Positions 35,456 through 45,479 of a DNA stretch of 64,000 nucleotides are shown here, piece after piece. The position numbers were made by a program, and so were the translations under genes. The notes under the pieces are model-generated. The model did no database searches. It worked only from the letters and a program-made list of their open reading frames with translations, and was not told the DNA's origin. Within the stretch, counting starts at the first letter, position 1, and each line of letters starts with the position of its first letter. This DNA comes from Megaleporinus macrocephalus (lineage: Eukaryota > Chordata > Actinopteri > Characiformes > Anostomidae), in NCBI GenBank assembly GCA_021613375.1, contig CM038709.1, forward strand, positions 36,178,428 to 36,242,427, given 5' to 3'.

Positions 35456-36432
35456 ATACACTCACCAATCACTTAATAGGAAACACTTGTACACCTGAAG
35501 GTATAACTACAAGTAGTCTGGTTTGGGTTTTTCTGAGTTTGTCTGCTGATCTTTTGGAATTTTGACACATAACTCTTCCTAGAGCTACTCAGAATAGAAT
35601 TGTAAAGAAAAAACATCCAGTGAGCAACAGTTCTGTGGAACTTATTGATAAGAGAGGTCAGTGGAGAACGACCAGACAGGTTTCATCTGAAGTCTTCAGT
35701 AACTCAGATAGCCACTCTATACAATTGTTTTCAAGCAGAAAACATTTGTCCATCCTTGAGGGCTACAAAAGCAGAAAACCATGCCGGCTTCCATTTTGGA
35801 TAGACAGCTGAGGCTGCAGTGGACACAGCCTCCCCAAAGCTGGACATTTGATGACCATAAAACCGTGGTGAATCTCTATTTCTGCTGAGATTGTAGAGTC
35901 AGAGTTCACAGCATGAATCCATTGATTCAACCTGCCTTGTGTAAGCAGTCTAGGTTGGTGGAAGTGCTGTGAATGTGTGCAGAATGCTCTCCCGGTACAT
36001 TCTGGGACGTTAATACTGATCAATCATTGCTTGAGCCTGTCTGAGTATCACTGTCCATTTGCGTTGAACAAATGGCCTTCATGGCCACGATTTATGATCT
36101 TCTAACAGCTACCTCCAATGGGATAATGCATCAATAAAACATCGTTTTCAACTGGTTTCACAAACAATTAGTTCAGTGTTCTTCAGTGGCATTCCCAGTC
36201 ACTGGATCTGAATCCATTAGAATACATTTGGGATTAAGTAGACTGGGACATTCACAGTATGAAAGTGCTCCTCAAAAATCTGCAGGGACTATTGATACAA
36301 TCATAAAAACATGGACCGGAATCTCAAAGGAATGTTTCCTACGTCTTGTGGAATCCATTCACTGAAGAACTGAGGTTGTGTAGAGAATAAAGACAGGAAC
36401 TATTACTGTGGTGTTACTAATAAGTAACTATT
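35456..36432 (+). mobile_element. Tc1-like transposon, decayed but near full length
   Basis: The left end TATACACTCACCAATCACTT, then AATAGGAAACACTTGTACACC, and the right end GTGTTACTAATAAGTAAC preserve the termini of a fish Tc1-like family whose ends read CACTCACCGGCCACTTTATT from memory. Between them lies a decayed transposase on the forward strand. The length of about 977 bp is somewhat shorter than the family norm because of internal deletions. A GATA microsatellite begins 40 bp after the right end. Confidence 0.88.
35600..36375 (+). pseudogene. Decayed Tc1-like transposase
   Basis: Fragments in different frames follow transposase order. At 35614-35760 lies the N-terminal helix-turn-helix region (GAGAGGTCAGTGGAGAACGA encoding RGQWRTTRQV). 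At 35805-35935 the region around GAGGCTGCAGTGGACACAGC and CATGAATCCATTGATTCAAC corresponds to the catalytic core. At 36180-36360 CAGTGGCATTCCCAGTCACT, GGATCTGAATCCATTAGAA and CGGAATCTCAAAGGAATG correspond to the conserved SPDLNPIE-type C-terminal region. Frameshifts and stops occur throughout, so no enzyme is made. Confidence 0.85.
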
Positions 36433-36472
36433 TTGAATGCATATGAGGTGGATGGAGAGGTAAGCTGCTACT

Positions 36473-36509
36473 CATAGATAGATTAATAGATAGATAGATA
36501 GATAGATAT

Positions 36510-36571
<62 letters not shown>

Positions 36572-36592
36572 GACAGATGATAGATGATGGTG
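36473..36592. repeat. GATA tetranucleotide microsatellite
   Basis: Tandem GATA/TAGA units from about 36473 to 36571 with one early interruption, followed by a decayed GACAGATGATAGATGATGG tail. The frame translating as YLSI repeats on the reverse strand (36472-36693) is an artefact. Confidence 0.95.
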
Positions 36593-36899
36593 AGATTAAT
36601 ACTTATGTAAAAACATAAGTAAATTCCATTGCATACTTGGGTGTATTTGACATTACAGTCTCCAACGCAATTAATTTTACTGTTACTGCCCATGTTTCAT
36701 CTATTATGTTTGAATTTACTGTAATTTTTGGCATAAATTGAGTTGCTTTCAGGCTAACTTGTCTATAGCCACCAAGAGACAGATTCAAATAATGTATGAG
36801 GTAATTCTGTGATGTAACTGTGCAAAACTTTCCTTCAGTATAATATCTACAGTAAGAAATGCTGCATAAAACATCAAATTAAACTAATTCATTTTACCA
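36593..36899. other. Unique AT-rich DNA, nothing recognised
   Basis: No supported feature between the microsatellite and the following balanced-composition block. Confidence 0.4.
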
Positions 36900-37215
36900 A
36901 CAGCTTGTTACCAGAGATGCAATGTCCTCCGAATTACCTGAAATTGCATATTGCTGTGCTGAAAAGCTTCAAATTACGTTTCAATGTCAAATGCAGCCAG
37001 ACTCATTAGTGCAGACACAGGCACACACTCGTGTGAACTTAATCTGAGTCGGCAGCTGCCAAACGAGGCACATGAAAAGTAAGAGATCAACTGTTTATCT
37101 CAGTGACTGGCAAGGCTAGTGCTTGGATGCTGTCCACTGACTGTGACTTCCAGGCCTGTCCTTTTCTGAATCAATAGAAAGGGAGCGATTTAAATGCAAG
37201 TGGCGTATATATGAC
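36900..37215. other. Candidate conserved non-coding stretch
   Basis: Single-copy, balanced sequence with CAGCTGCCAAACGAGGC and CATTAGTGCAGACAC words and no repeats. Weak support, from composition only. Confidence 0.23.
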
Positions 37216-37429
37216 TAAAAATACACGAAACCACTACCAAATCTCATCGTCCACTTTATCAGAAAAAAAACTACCTGACCTCTTAACTTGCCCATAATTA
37301 TCTTACACTGAAAATATATGTGTTTAAACAATTTGTCACAATTATTGGCACCCTTAGTAATCCTTATGATCAAAATGTAACTGAAGCATTTGTCCTTTCA
37401 TATTCCACCTAAATGTTCTCTAAAGTGGT

Positions 37430-37935
37430 CATCCACTACTGAGCACTTTATTAGCTCCGCTGACCACATAGGAGCACCTTGGTAGTTCTACAATTACAGA
37501 CTATAGTCCATCTGTTTCTCTGTATACCCACGCAGGACCACTACAGAGCAGGCATTATTTGGGTGGTGGATCATTTTCAGCACTGCAGGGACACTGACAC
37601 TGGTGGTGTGTTAGTGTGTGTTGCGCTGGTACAAGAGCATCAGTCACAGCAGTGCTGCTGGAGTTTTGAAACACATGAGTGTCACTACTGGACTAAGAAT
37701 AATTCACCAAACAAAACTGTACAGCCAACAGCGTCCTGTGGACAGCATCCTGTGACTACTTATGAAGAACTAGAGGATGACCAATGCAAAGTGTGCAACA
37801 ACAGAGCTATCAATTCTAAAAATCGGATCAACAAGGTAGGAGTGGACAGTGAGTGGACACAAAGAGTACTGCTGTTTCTGATCCACTTGTATTCACAGAT
37901 ACCAACATACCAACACACACAAACACCACTTAACC
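37430..37935 (+). mobile_element. Repeat family B copy (non-autonomous DNA element)
   Basis: The left part carries GAGCACTTTATTAGCTCCGC, GACCACATAGGAGCACC and GTAGTTCTACAATTACAGAC, continuing with TATTTGGGTGGTGGATCATT, CACTGCAGGGACACTGACAC, GTGTGTTAGTGTGTGTTGCG, CTGCTGGAGTTTTG and GTGGACAGTGAGTGGACAC. This is a very common non-coding fish DNA element known to me from other genomes; two shorter relatives lie at 50415 and 51225. The 183-codon forward frame 37479-38030 is a read-through of this repeat and should not be annotated as a gene. The right end is lost. Confidence 0.8.
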
Positions 37936-38269
37936 ACTGGACATGTGTTGTATCGTTATTGGGGTTGGTTTTGCGATATTCTTTCGTACATGATTGTATA
38001 TTCAGACCCACAGAAAAGCACTTTAATTAGAGACTCAAGCTTTCAGTGTGGTCACACCAAATCCATGAACCTAAACCCTATTGAAAGCTTTTTGGGGTGA
38101 GCAAAGAAAGACTGTTCCAGAATAAAAAATAACTAGGACCCAAAAGGCTCTGGAGAGATTATGCTTTATCAAGGAATATAAAGATTTATTGCTCTTATGA
38201 ATTGAAAATACAGATTCTAAACACTTGATCGATACTACATTTGTAGGAAGAAAAGGAAATACTTTATTA
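37936..38269. other. Unique AT-rich DNA, nothing recognised
   Basis: No supported feature. Confidence 0.4.
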
Positions 38270-38735
38270 AGTATTATGCAGTGTGTAGTGTATAGACTGC
38301 TGTGTATGTAGTGTGTATGTTATATATGTGTTGTGTATGTGTGTGTAGAGTGTGTATTCGGTGTGGATGTGGTGTGTATGTGTTGTGTATATAGAGTGTG
38401 TGGTATGTATGCTGTATATGTGGTGTGTGGAATGTGTATGTAGCGTGTAATATGTGTATGTGTGTCTGTGTATGTGCTGTGTGTGTAGTATAAATGTTGT
38501 GTATGTGTGCACAGTGTGTATATGCTGTTTATCTAGAGTATGTGGTGTGGTGTGTATGTGGTGTGTAAACTGTATATGATGTATGTAGGGTGCATGCTGT
38601 GTATGTGGTGTGTGGAATGTGTACGTGGTGTGTATGGTGTGCACCAGGTGTGTATGATATGTATGTGGTGTTTATGTTGTGTACGTGGTGTGTATGATGT
38701 GTATGTGGTATGTATGGTGTGAATGAGATGTATAA
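38270..38735. repeat. GT-rich degenerate repeat (GTGTGTATGTGGTGTGTATG)
   Basis: Irregular repetition of GTGTGTATGTG and GTGGTGTGTATG words over about 465 bp with spacing near 10-20 bp. Purine/pyrimidine alternation makes it prone to Z-DNA formation. Frames on the reverse strand rich in HTHHIH and on the forward strand rich in VCM are artefacts. Confidence 0.93.
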
Positions 38736-39769
38736 AGGCATTCGCTAGAGAAGGAGTCAGCTCCACCAGTGTTGCTACAGTTCAAGCACAGGGCATAACA
38801 AAGCACATTCAGAGTAACTCCTTACCTGTTGAGACCCCAAACAACCCACTGATAAAAAGCTTTGGATATGACGTAGCGCTCTGTTTGACCTCCAGCGGCT
38901 TTGTGTCCAGTGCCTCTACAATGGTCTCCCCATCTCATCCATCACCACACAGATCAAATATTTATTCCGCTCCCATCTTCTCGTTCTTCTCCCCCTCTGA
39001 ATATTCAGTCTTGCTGACAACGCAGGAAGAGAGTTTTGCAGGCTGCTTTAAAAAAGACTTTTTTTGTGTCTGCCAGAAGTTTAATGTAATAAGAGCAAGA
39101 ATTATACAGAGAATAGAGCTGAAGTCCCAGCGAGCCAAACTTTATTATAAAATCGTAATATAAAAGTGTCCATACGCATCGAGGCAGCTACTTAGAATCT
39201 TGAGTAATGGGGGACAGAAAGTGTTCCACACCAGGAACGTTTCTGAATGGAAATAATTCAAAAAGTCGACTATTATGAATAGAGGTGTCAGGGTCACTGA
39301 CGCTGACTGAATTCGAATGCATAGGTAAAGAGAAAGTGAGAGAAACCTAAAAAACCCAACAAAGGAACACAAAGACTGAAGGAGAAAACTCACTGGAGCT
39401 AAATAATGCAGGATGACAAATAAAAGAAACACTTGAATAAATGAGTGGAGAAACATAATGAGCGCAGATACATCCAATTAAACAATTAACATCCTGCCAT
39501 AATCTGTGGCAAGTATAAAATACTGAGCCAGCCAGCTGACCTCAGTTGACCAACATTAAGTCAGCTTTAAAAGGAGGTTCAATTATGGATGGCAAGAGCT
39601 TCAGTTAAAAAGACTGCTTAACTGACCAGTGTTTTAATAAGAACAGTGACATTTTCGGCAGAACATTTGATAAATATTCTACATAAATAAAGAATCTGTG
39701 ATTTGTTAATTCTATTGAACTTTTGCTTAACTGACATTAATGTTTAACCTTGGTAGCTCACATTTGAAT
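38736..39769. other. Unique DNA, no supported feature
   Basis: The forward frame 38723-39163 (146 codons) begins in the GT-rich repeat and runs through unique DNA; I see no domain in it. The part at 38750-39060 is moderately GC-balanced and could be conserved. No repeats shared with the rest of the window. Confidence 0.4.
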
Positions 39770-40450
39770 GTGTTCAGAATGTAAAGACGTTTTTTTTTGT
39801 CTATTCTTATGTAATACAAGACATGCTCAACAGTCCTTGTCTGATACTCCCTGTCAGATGGGCCCTACATTTTAAATAGAAGACAGATCTGGACTGTAGC
39901 CAGGTCAGTCAAGCACACATGCTCAGTGTCTACAAAGCCATGCTGTTGTAGCACATGCAAAATACGGGCTGGCACCTGATGAAAGTCGGACGAAAGACAC
40001 AGAGAACTTTGGGGATGTGCATTTTTCTCCAAAACAAGCTGAAATGTGGACTCATCTGATGACAGTACACATCTCCACTATCAGCAGTGTTGCTGTATAT
40101 AACTATTCTTGTTGTGTAATGGATGTTACAGTTGCATTTGTATTTCCGAGCCTGTGCGTCTATATTTAACACAGTAGCATAGTAGATTCTCATGCAGTGC
40201 CGTCTGTACGGTAGATCTTGTGCTGAGAAAAGCTCTTTTTGAACTCTTTGACAAAGTTTGGCGCAAAGCATTGAGATTGACCATCACTGTTTGTAAAGAC
40301 TGAGATTTTGGTGGAGCTCTTGTATACTCCATCATGATCCCTCACCTGTAACCAATTCACCTGCATATTGTGGAATGTTTCAAAATGGTTTAACTCTCCA
40401 TTCTTATTTTTTCTCTGTCACAACTTTTTATTGACTATGTTGCATTTTAC
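39770..40450 (-). mobile_element. Tc1-like transposon remnant
   Basis: Reverse-strand order of landmarks follows a fish Tc1-like transposase gene and its flank: TGCTCAACAGTCCTTGTC near 39824, GACAGATCTGGACTGTAGCC near 39882, AAAGCCATGCTGTTGTAGC near 39936, GCTGAAATGTGGACTCATC near 40029, TCATGCAGTGCCGTCTGTAC near 40190, and the terminal part CTCACCTGTAACCAATTCAC near 40342. Pieces are missing between these blocks, and the two reverse frames (39930-40271 and 40126-40335) are short broken fragments. The termini are not preserved. Confidence 0.75.
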
Positions 40451-40633
40451 TAGGTCAGCCTAAGTATAAACGTAGCCTTTCACATTTCCCATTATCAGCC
40501 AGAATCGTCTCATCATCTGAACTCTAATATAGTTATTCCCAAACTTTCCTGTTTTTGTCTCTTGTCTTGTTGTCATCAACATCTGAACATGGTAGTCTCA
40601 TGCAGTGTTGCTATACTTGCTTTTCCACCATAA
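40451..40633. other. Unique spacer
   Basis: Single-copy spacer between the Tc1-like remnant and the solo LTR. Nothing recognised. Confidence 0.4.
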
Positions 40634-41155
40634 TGTCATGCCTACTGCTGTGCACTCCTCCTTAACCAGTTCTGTTTCAACTGCTGGTTCTAGATGAACT
40701 TGGGATCTCCATTTCCCATGAACCAGCAGGAGATCCTATGACCCATGAGTTTTTCATCCTCAATCAACAGACTTTCATTTCCGTGTTCCGCATCACCGAA
40801 ATTTTAAACTCACAGCTGTTTGATATTGTCTATGAGTAAAACTTAGTGTTTCCTGTTCACCTTTGCAACTTATTGCTGTTCACCTAAACATGTATTCCGA
40901 TTGTTATCAATATAATAGCTTTCTCATGTTTGTCTCAATTTCTGTGTTCTGGACTACTCCTCTCGCTTTCGCCCTGTGGTACTGTTTGCTTTGTTTTGTT
41001 TCTTCTGGTTTTGACTTTGGACTGTGTTTTGGCTTACCGTTTGTATTCTCCCTTTGATCTGTTGATAGTGTATCTCCTTGTGTATTCTCTGAACCAATTA
41101 AAATTGGTCTTGTATCTGCAATCGCCTCTCTTTTGTTCAAACATCTGACACATAA
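40629..41155 (+). mobile_element. Solo LTR with 5-bp target duplication
   Basis: The 517-bp unit 40634-41150 begins TGTCATGCC and ends CATCTGACA, so its ends form the short inverted repeat TGTCA/TGACA typical of Ty3/gypsy-type LTRs. It is flanked on both sides by CATAA (40629-40633 and 41151-41155), a perfect 5-bp target site duplication. The 3' part CAATTAAAATTGG, CTGCAATCGCCTCTC, TTTTGTTCAAACATCTGACA resembles the ends of fish gypsy LTRs. No internal gag or pol sequence is present on either side, so this is the product of LTR-LTR recombination. The gypsy assignment is inference from ends and TSD length. Confidence 0.85.
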
Positions 41156-42344
41156 ACACGTGCGCTAACACAAGCTAATAGGTTGGTGTAGCCTTTCACA
41201 TTGCCAGATTTGGTTTATGCTCTTAACTCTTTTGGAATTTTTCCCAAACTGTCTTCCTTTGTCTCCTTCACGTTGCAGCGTCACTATGATCACTGACTAC
41301 ATTAAGGGAGCCCTATATATGCAGTGGGAAACTAAGTAGCTGGTACCAAAAGCAAGTCAGGTCAATCTGAGCTATACTGCACCGTGTAGTGGAAAAGTGG
41401 CTGAAGAAGGTTCTGTAATTAGTCACAGGGCTTATAAACTGAACACTGTGGCACGTGATAAGTTGGCACAGCTGAGGTGACAAGGCAGTGAAATCGAGGG
41501 CATCATCCATATCACATTGTCTTGTGTAATTTTAGAACAGTGTAGCAGACATGCAGATGGTAATGGCAGATATTTTCGAGACTCAATATTTATTGAACCA
41601 GCAAAGTTGTTTTGATGTGCTTTGGCGTGCTCAGCCTACAGGTACAATAAAACTATTTAAACAATAAAACTTTTAGTGAAGTGGACAGTGGATCTTCAGA
41701 GATGTGCTGCCTCAACTGGCTAAATATAGCACTGATAAAAGACAGGGAAAGTAAAAGAGGGGATGACCAAAGACAGTGTACAATTTTGACAGTGTGCAGT
41801 GAGCACAGTCTGGCCTGGATATTCTCAACATAGCCCAAGCGTTATTCAAACAGGAATATACTCCATATAAAATGTGCATCATCTCCCCAGAGTATCTAGA
41901 ATACAGTAATACAGAAATAAAACCCATGTTGGACAGGCAGAGACATGGGGAGCTTCTTTTACAACCTAAGAAATGACCAGCAATTGTTCATCCCTTGTGT
42001 CATATAATGATTCTTTTGCTATTGTCTTTTTGCTATGAGCCCAGTTGTCTACATACAATATTTGTGACCAAGATTACAAAATTCAAAAACACTGTACCAG
42101 AACCCTGCTATGTAACACTGACATAACCATGCTATTGACATGTTATGGCAGATGTTATAAACTGTCACAAACACCATGCCAGATGTCCTAATGTTTCATT
42201 TTAAAAATAATAACAATAGCAGAAAGCAAAGTGGTGACAATAATGTTAGTAATTTAGATTATGCTTACTTTGTTTACTAAAATAGCTATAAATGTGCATT
42301 TATTCAGTATTTATATTGCTCTCTGATGTTTTACCTAGAGGGTA
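41156..42344. other. Unique AT-rich DNA, nothing recognised
   Basis: No transposon terminus or coding signal. Reverse frames at 41313-41510, 41653-41838 and 41712-41927 overlap each other and lack recognisable domains. Confidence 0.4.
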
Positions 42345-42760
42345 GTTGACTTTGGATGGGTGAAAAATGCCTACATGTGGTTGTATACGCTCATTTACAC
42401 CCTTTGATTTGGTTCTAGAATGAAATGAGCTGCCCTTTTTTGGTACGCTCATGAATATTTTCCTGAACACTGCTCTAATTGACTCATACTATTTAAGTAG
42501 ATAGCTAAAGGTTGCTAATAGCTAACCTTACCTATACTAGCTACAGTAGAGAAGAAACTTTTCCTCTCTTTAGTCACATCCGTGTCAAATGCTGACCAAA
42601 GCTGTTCGACAAAGCTGTTCGACAAAGCTGTTTAAGAAACTGTCCGGAGTGAAATGTGACTTCGAATTAAAGTTTTCCAGGATTTTTTTAATCCTGAAGC
42701 TGAAGATTCTGTTCAGCAGCTTGTATTGGGAATTTTTGTTGCACCTTAAACGGTGACACA
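42345..42760 (+). mobile_element. Repeat family A copy, left part (split by hAT insertion)
   Basis: Landmarks are TGGATGGGTGAAAAATGCC near 42354, TTTGATTTGGTTCTAGAATG near 42403, TCCGTGTCAAATGCTGACC near 42578 (with a small GCTGTTCGACAAA duplication at 42601-42627) and GTTGCACCTTAAACGG at 42739. It stops at the 8-bp duplication GTGACACA (42753-42760) and resumes at 43111. Confidence 0.8.
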
Positions 42761-43110
42761 CAGTGCTTAATTTGTGTGGATCTTGCTGGAACAAGATCCG
42801 GCACCTCTCATATTTCAGGTACCTGTGTTCCAGAACTTATTTATGTGGATCCACCACCTCTTTGACATCTTTTTTTTGTAGGACACCAAAAACTATTCGT
42901 CCAATGGCATCTCTGAGATTTTATGGTTGCAGCTCCTTACTGCATTCAATAAAGCTAAGATTATTTTATTGTATAGAATGCTACTATGTTAGATGGACAC
43001 TTGAAGCACTGTTGTGCCTATGCGTTTCAGGACCTTTTCCTTCACTGCCACTTGCTGGATCACCCCACCTTTAGTGTTCCATTACCTGATGTTTTACAAA
43101 TTAAACACTG
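42761..43110. mobile_element. hAT-type non-autonomous element, 8-bp TSD
   Basis: A 350-bp insertion with ends CAGTGCTTAATTTGTG and ACAAATTAAACACTG, which are inverted repeats of each other (one mismatch in the first 15 bases). It is flanked by a perfect 8-bp duplication GTGACACA at 42753-42760 and 43111-43118. CAGTG termini plus an 8-bp TSD are the hallmarks of the hAT superfamily. The interior contains the palindrome GGATCTTGCTGGAACAAGATCC. The forward frame 42763-43074 has no recognisable domain. The intact duplication indicates a comparatively recent insertion. Confidence 0.93.
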
Positions 43111-43537
43111 GTGACACAGTTACAATTAGGTACCTGTGCAAGCTGTAGAATTTAAGGTGGAATAGATAACTGATTAAGAAGCTGGTGAATAAGAAGCAAC
43201 TACAACCTTCAACCACATACTGCTGAGAGTTTGGTTCTTTGGGAATGGAATGAAAAGAGCCTGATCATAGCCTAGAGCAGTAGATTTTTCCACATAGTCT
43301 GCTATTTTCGTTGCTGTTGCTCTGTTGTGGTTGTATGTAAATGTTGGGGGTGTAAATATGAATGAATCTGTTATGTAACACTTCATGATCAGCCTATTTT
43401 ACCATCCTCTTATTTAATGCAGGATTTGTATTTAAAGGAGGAAACACAGTGTTTGAAGTTGCCTGTCCTATGTACTGAACTCTCTTTATTCATATATGGC
43501 AATATACATACAGTTTTACATTCTGTGGTACCTTTAA
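43111..43537 (+). mobile_element. Repeat family A copy, right part with intact end
   Basis: Resumes after the hAT insertion with CAGTTACAATTAGG, then TGTGCAAGCTGTAGAATTTAAGG near 43135, CATACTGCTGAGAGTTTGG near 43215, GTTGCTGTTGCTCTG near 43312, GCAGGATTTGTATTTAAAG near 43421, and ends CTGTGGTACCT (43533) followed by TTAA (43534-43537). On the reverse strand 43174-43386 encodes the best preserved stretch of the putative THAP-like protein (FIPFPKNQTLSSMWLKVV). Together with 42345-42752 it makes one almost complete copy of about 830 bp. Confidence 0.82.
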
Positions 43538-44249
43538 AAGGAAAAAAATCATGGACTGCACAAAATAATTAGTTTGTTTACAATAAGCTATTTTAATTCT
43601 TTAGCAGCCCCATTTTCATAGTAAGTTTTGTGTGCAGTTAATCATTGATGTAACTACATGTGATGCATTTATTAGTACAGATGTATTACAGTGGTACAGC
43701 ATATGTAATTGTAAAAAAAGCTCTTCTATGGTTACAAGCTTGACATTATAATAACAGCAGAACCTGTTTTGGTGCTGTATAGACCCATGTTCAAAAGGTT
43801 TCATACAAAAACATTGCCTAACATTGCCTAGACATTTACTAAAGAACGCTGGAAGAACCATCTGTATCTAATCAGGTAACTAGCAACATTTGTGCTGATA
43901 AAAAAAAAAAAATCCTGAGCTGAAGAGAAAGAGCAACAGCCAGGGTGCATATGTGTGTGAGTGTGTGTGATCTGGGTCCTGTCTGCCTGTGGGCTGAGTG
44001 ATGGTCAGTAAAAACGCAGTGACTCCAGGCTGTCATGCCTCAGCGGAATAAAAGTGCAGCTGGACGCCCACGGCCCGACTATCACTCACTCCGCTCTTCA
44101 TCTTGCTCTTCCTCTTCCTCAGCACTCACTTCGCCTCTCACTCTCCCCTAATTAGAGTCCCTCTCTCTGACACACATCTCAGCCCTCTCTCCCTCTCTGT
44201 GCCTCTGATTGGAGGGACACCTGCGAGGCTGCAGTGCCATAGAGGCACT
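43538..44249. other. Unique DNA, no supported feature
   Basis: The part at 43920-44250 is more GC-rich, with CT-rich runs near 44160-44200, and could include regulatory DNA, but nothing decides this. The forward frame 44103-44312 is a CT/GA-rich read-through. Confidence 0.35.
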
Positions 44250-44385
44250 GCTGGTACTGATGAAAGAGAGAGAGAGAAAGTGACAAAGAGAGATAGAGCG
44301 AGAGAGAACTAAGGGAGAAAGTACGAGTGACAGGAGGAGAGTGAGAGACTGAGAAAGAAAGAGAGTGAAAGAGAGAGACTAAAGC
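44250..44385. repeat. GA-rich purine tract
   Basis: GAAAGAGAGAGAGAGAAAG-type sequence with scattered interruptions. A polypurine tract of this kind can form triplex DNA. Opposite-sense CT-rich DNA lies just upstream at about 44100-44200. Confidence 0.85.
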
Positions 44386-44859
44386 TGCCCCTACATGCTA
44401 AAGCTTATATACAAACGTTGTAGCTTTTAAGTTACATAAAACCTTCTCCTTAACCTTACGAGAGACAATGAAGAGAAGCTCCGCACCAGGCTTGAACCCA
44501 GGAGTACCAATGATCTTAATTATGATAATAGAAAATATGTAGAAAACATTCAAATACAGTTAATATACTATTATTCTCACCCCAGTCAGATACAGATAAT
44601 GTGTAACGGTGTTAATCAATTAGATTTTTTTTTATTTACATGACACAGATAACAAGAAATAACAATATACACATATAAGAGATGCACCAAAGTGCTGATG
44701 CACATTCTGCTCTTTCAAACCTTAAGCAAATGAGCTGAGTGGGTGACCCATCTGATGTAAGACTTGAAAGCACATAAGGCAGGAGATATAACAGTTAATA
44801 AGACAACAAACATTGTTGTGTTAAGCTAAACGGCCAAATGTCATAAGAATTAATTAAAA
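44386..44859. other. Unique AT-rich DNA, nothing recognised
   Basis: No supported feature before the CATGACCAA array. Confidence 0.4.
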
Positions 44860-45118
44860 TGGTGCAACCAGCATGACCAACTTGACCAAATTGGTCGGTC
44901 AGTATAATCAGCATGATCAAACTGGTCAAGAAGCAGCAACAAGTATGTTAAACTGGACAACGTGGTAAACAAAAAGTGATGGTTGGCCAGCACGAAAAAG
45001 TGTGACCAACTTCACCAAGCTGATCAACCAGACAGGCTAGTATGACCGGTGAAACAGCATGACCAGCATGACCGACATGACCAAACTGGTCAACGAGGAT
45101 CACCAGGTATGACCAATC
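44860..45118. repeat. Degenerate CATGACCAACTTGACCAA array
   Basis: Irregular units of 20-40 bp built from AGCATGACCAAC, TTGACCAAATTGGTC and TGGTCAACCAG words, many of them internally palindromic. A second array of the same sequence lies at 48465-48795. Confidence 0.8.
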
Positions 45119-45149
45119 TATGGAAAAATCAGTAAACTGCAGAACGTGC

Positions 45150-45468
45150 ACCCAGTTCAGTTCAGTTGAGTTTTATTTTTATTGTCTCTCATGGAGAAAA
45201 ATGGTTTGCAGGCAGTCACTAAACAACCGAGCCATACATACCCAGACCAAGTGTTTATTGTCTCATGCAAATCTCAGGTCAGTGCTCCCTAATTTCCATC
45301 AGTATGGGGACACTGTAATGAGAGTGAACGCACTGGACCTTGTTTACATAAACATTTTCTACACATACCAGCCTCCACCTTGGCTTCTCAGGCAACATTT
45401 CTGTAAAGCTGATCTCAAATTACAGACTGCTCATCAGGCGCTCCAAATCACCTCCAAAAGCAGGTGAA
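45150..45468 (-). mobile_element. Possible reverse-oriented retroelement 3' tail
   Basis: On the reverse strand the sequence ends in AATAAAAATAAAACTC followed by AACTGAACTGAACTG (45150-45180), which looks like a LINE 3' end with a short terminal microsatellite. The upstream part is not recognised. If correct, it lies back to back with the forward-oriented LINE that starts about 10 bp later. Confidence 0.4.
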
Positions 45469-45479
45469 AACCTGGCCAG

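Noticed and set aside
37479..38030. 183-codon forward open frame, the longest in the window
   Set aside because: It lies almost entirely in a repeat family B copy, a known non-coding fish DNA element, and shows no protein domain.
38267..38644. 125-codon reverse frame of His/Thr-rich repeats
   Set aside because: It is a translation of the GT-rich degenerate repeat.
38723..39163. 146-codon forward frame as a possible gene
   Set aside because: It starts in the GT-rich repeat, has no recognisable domain, and no splice or promoter context supports it.
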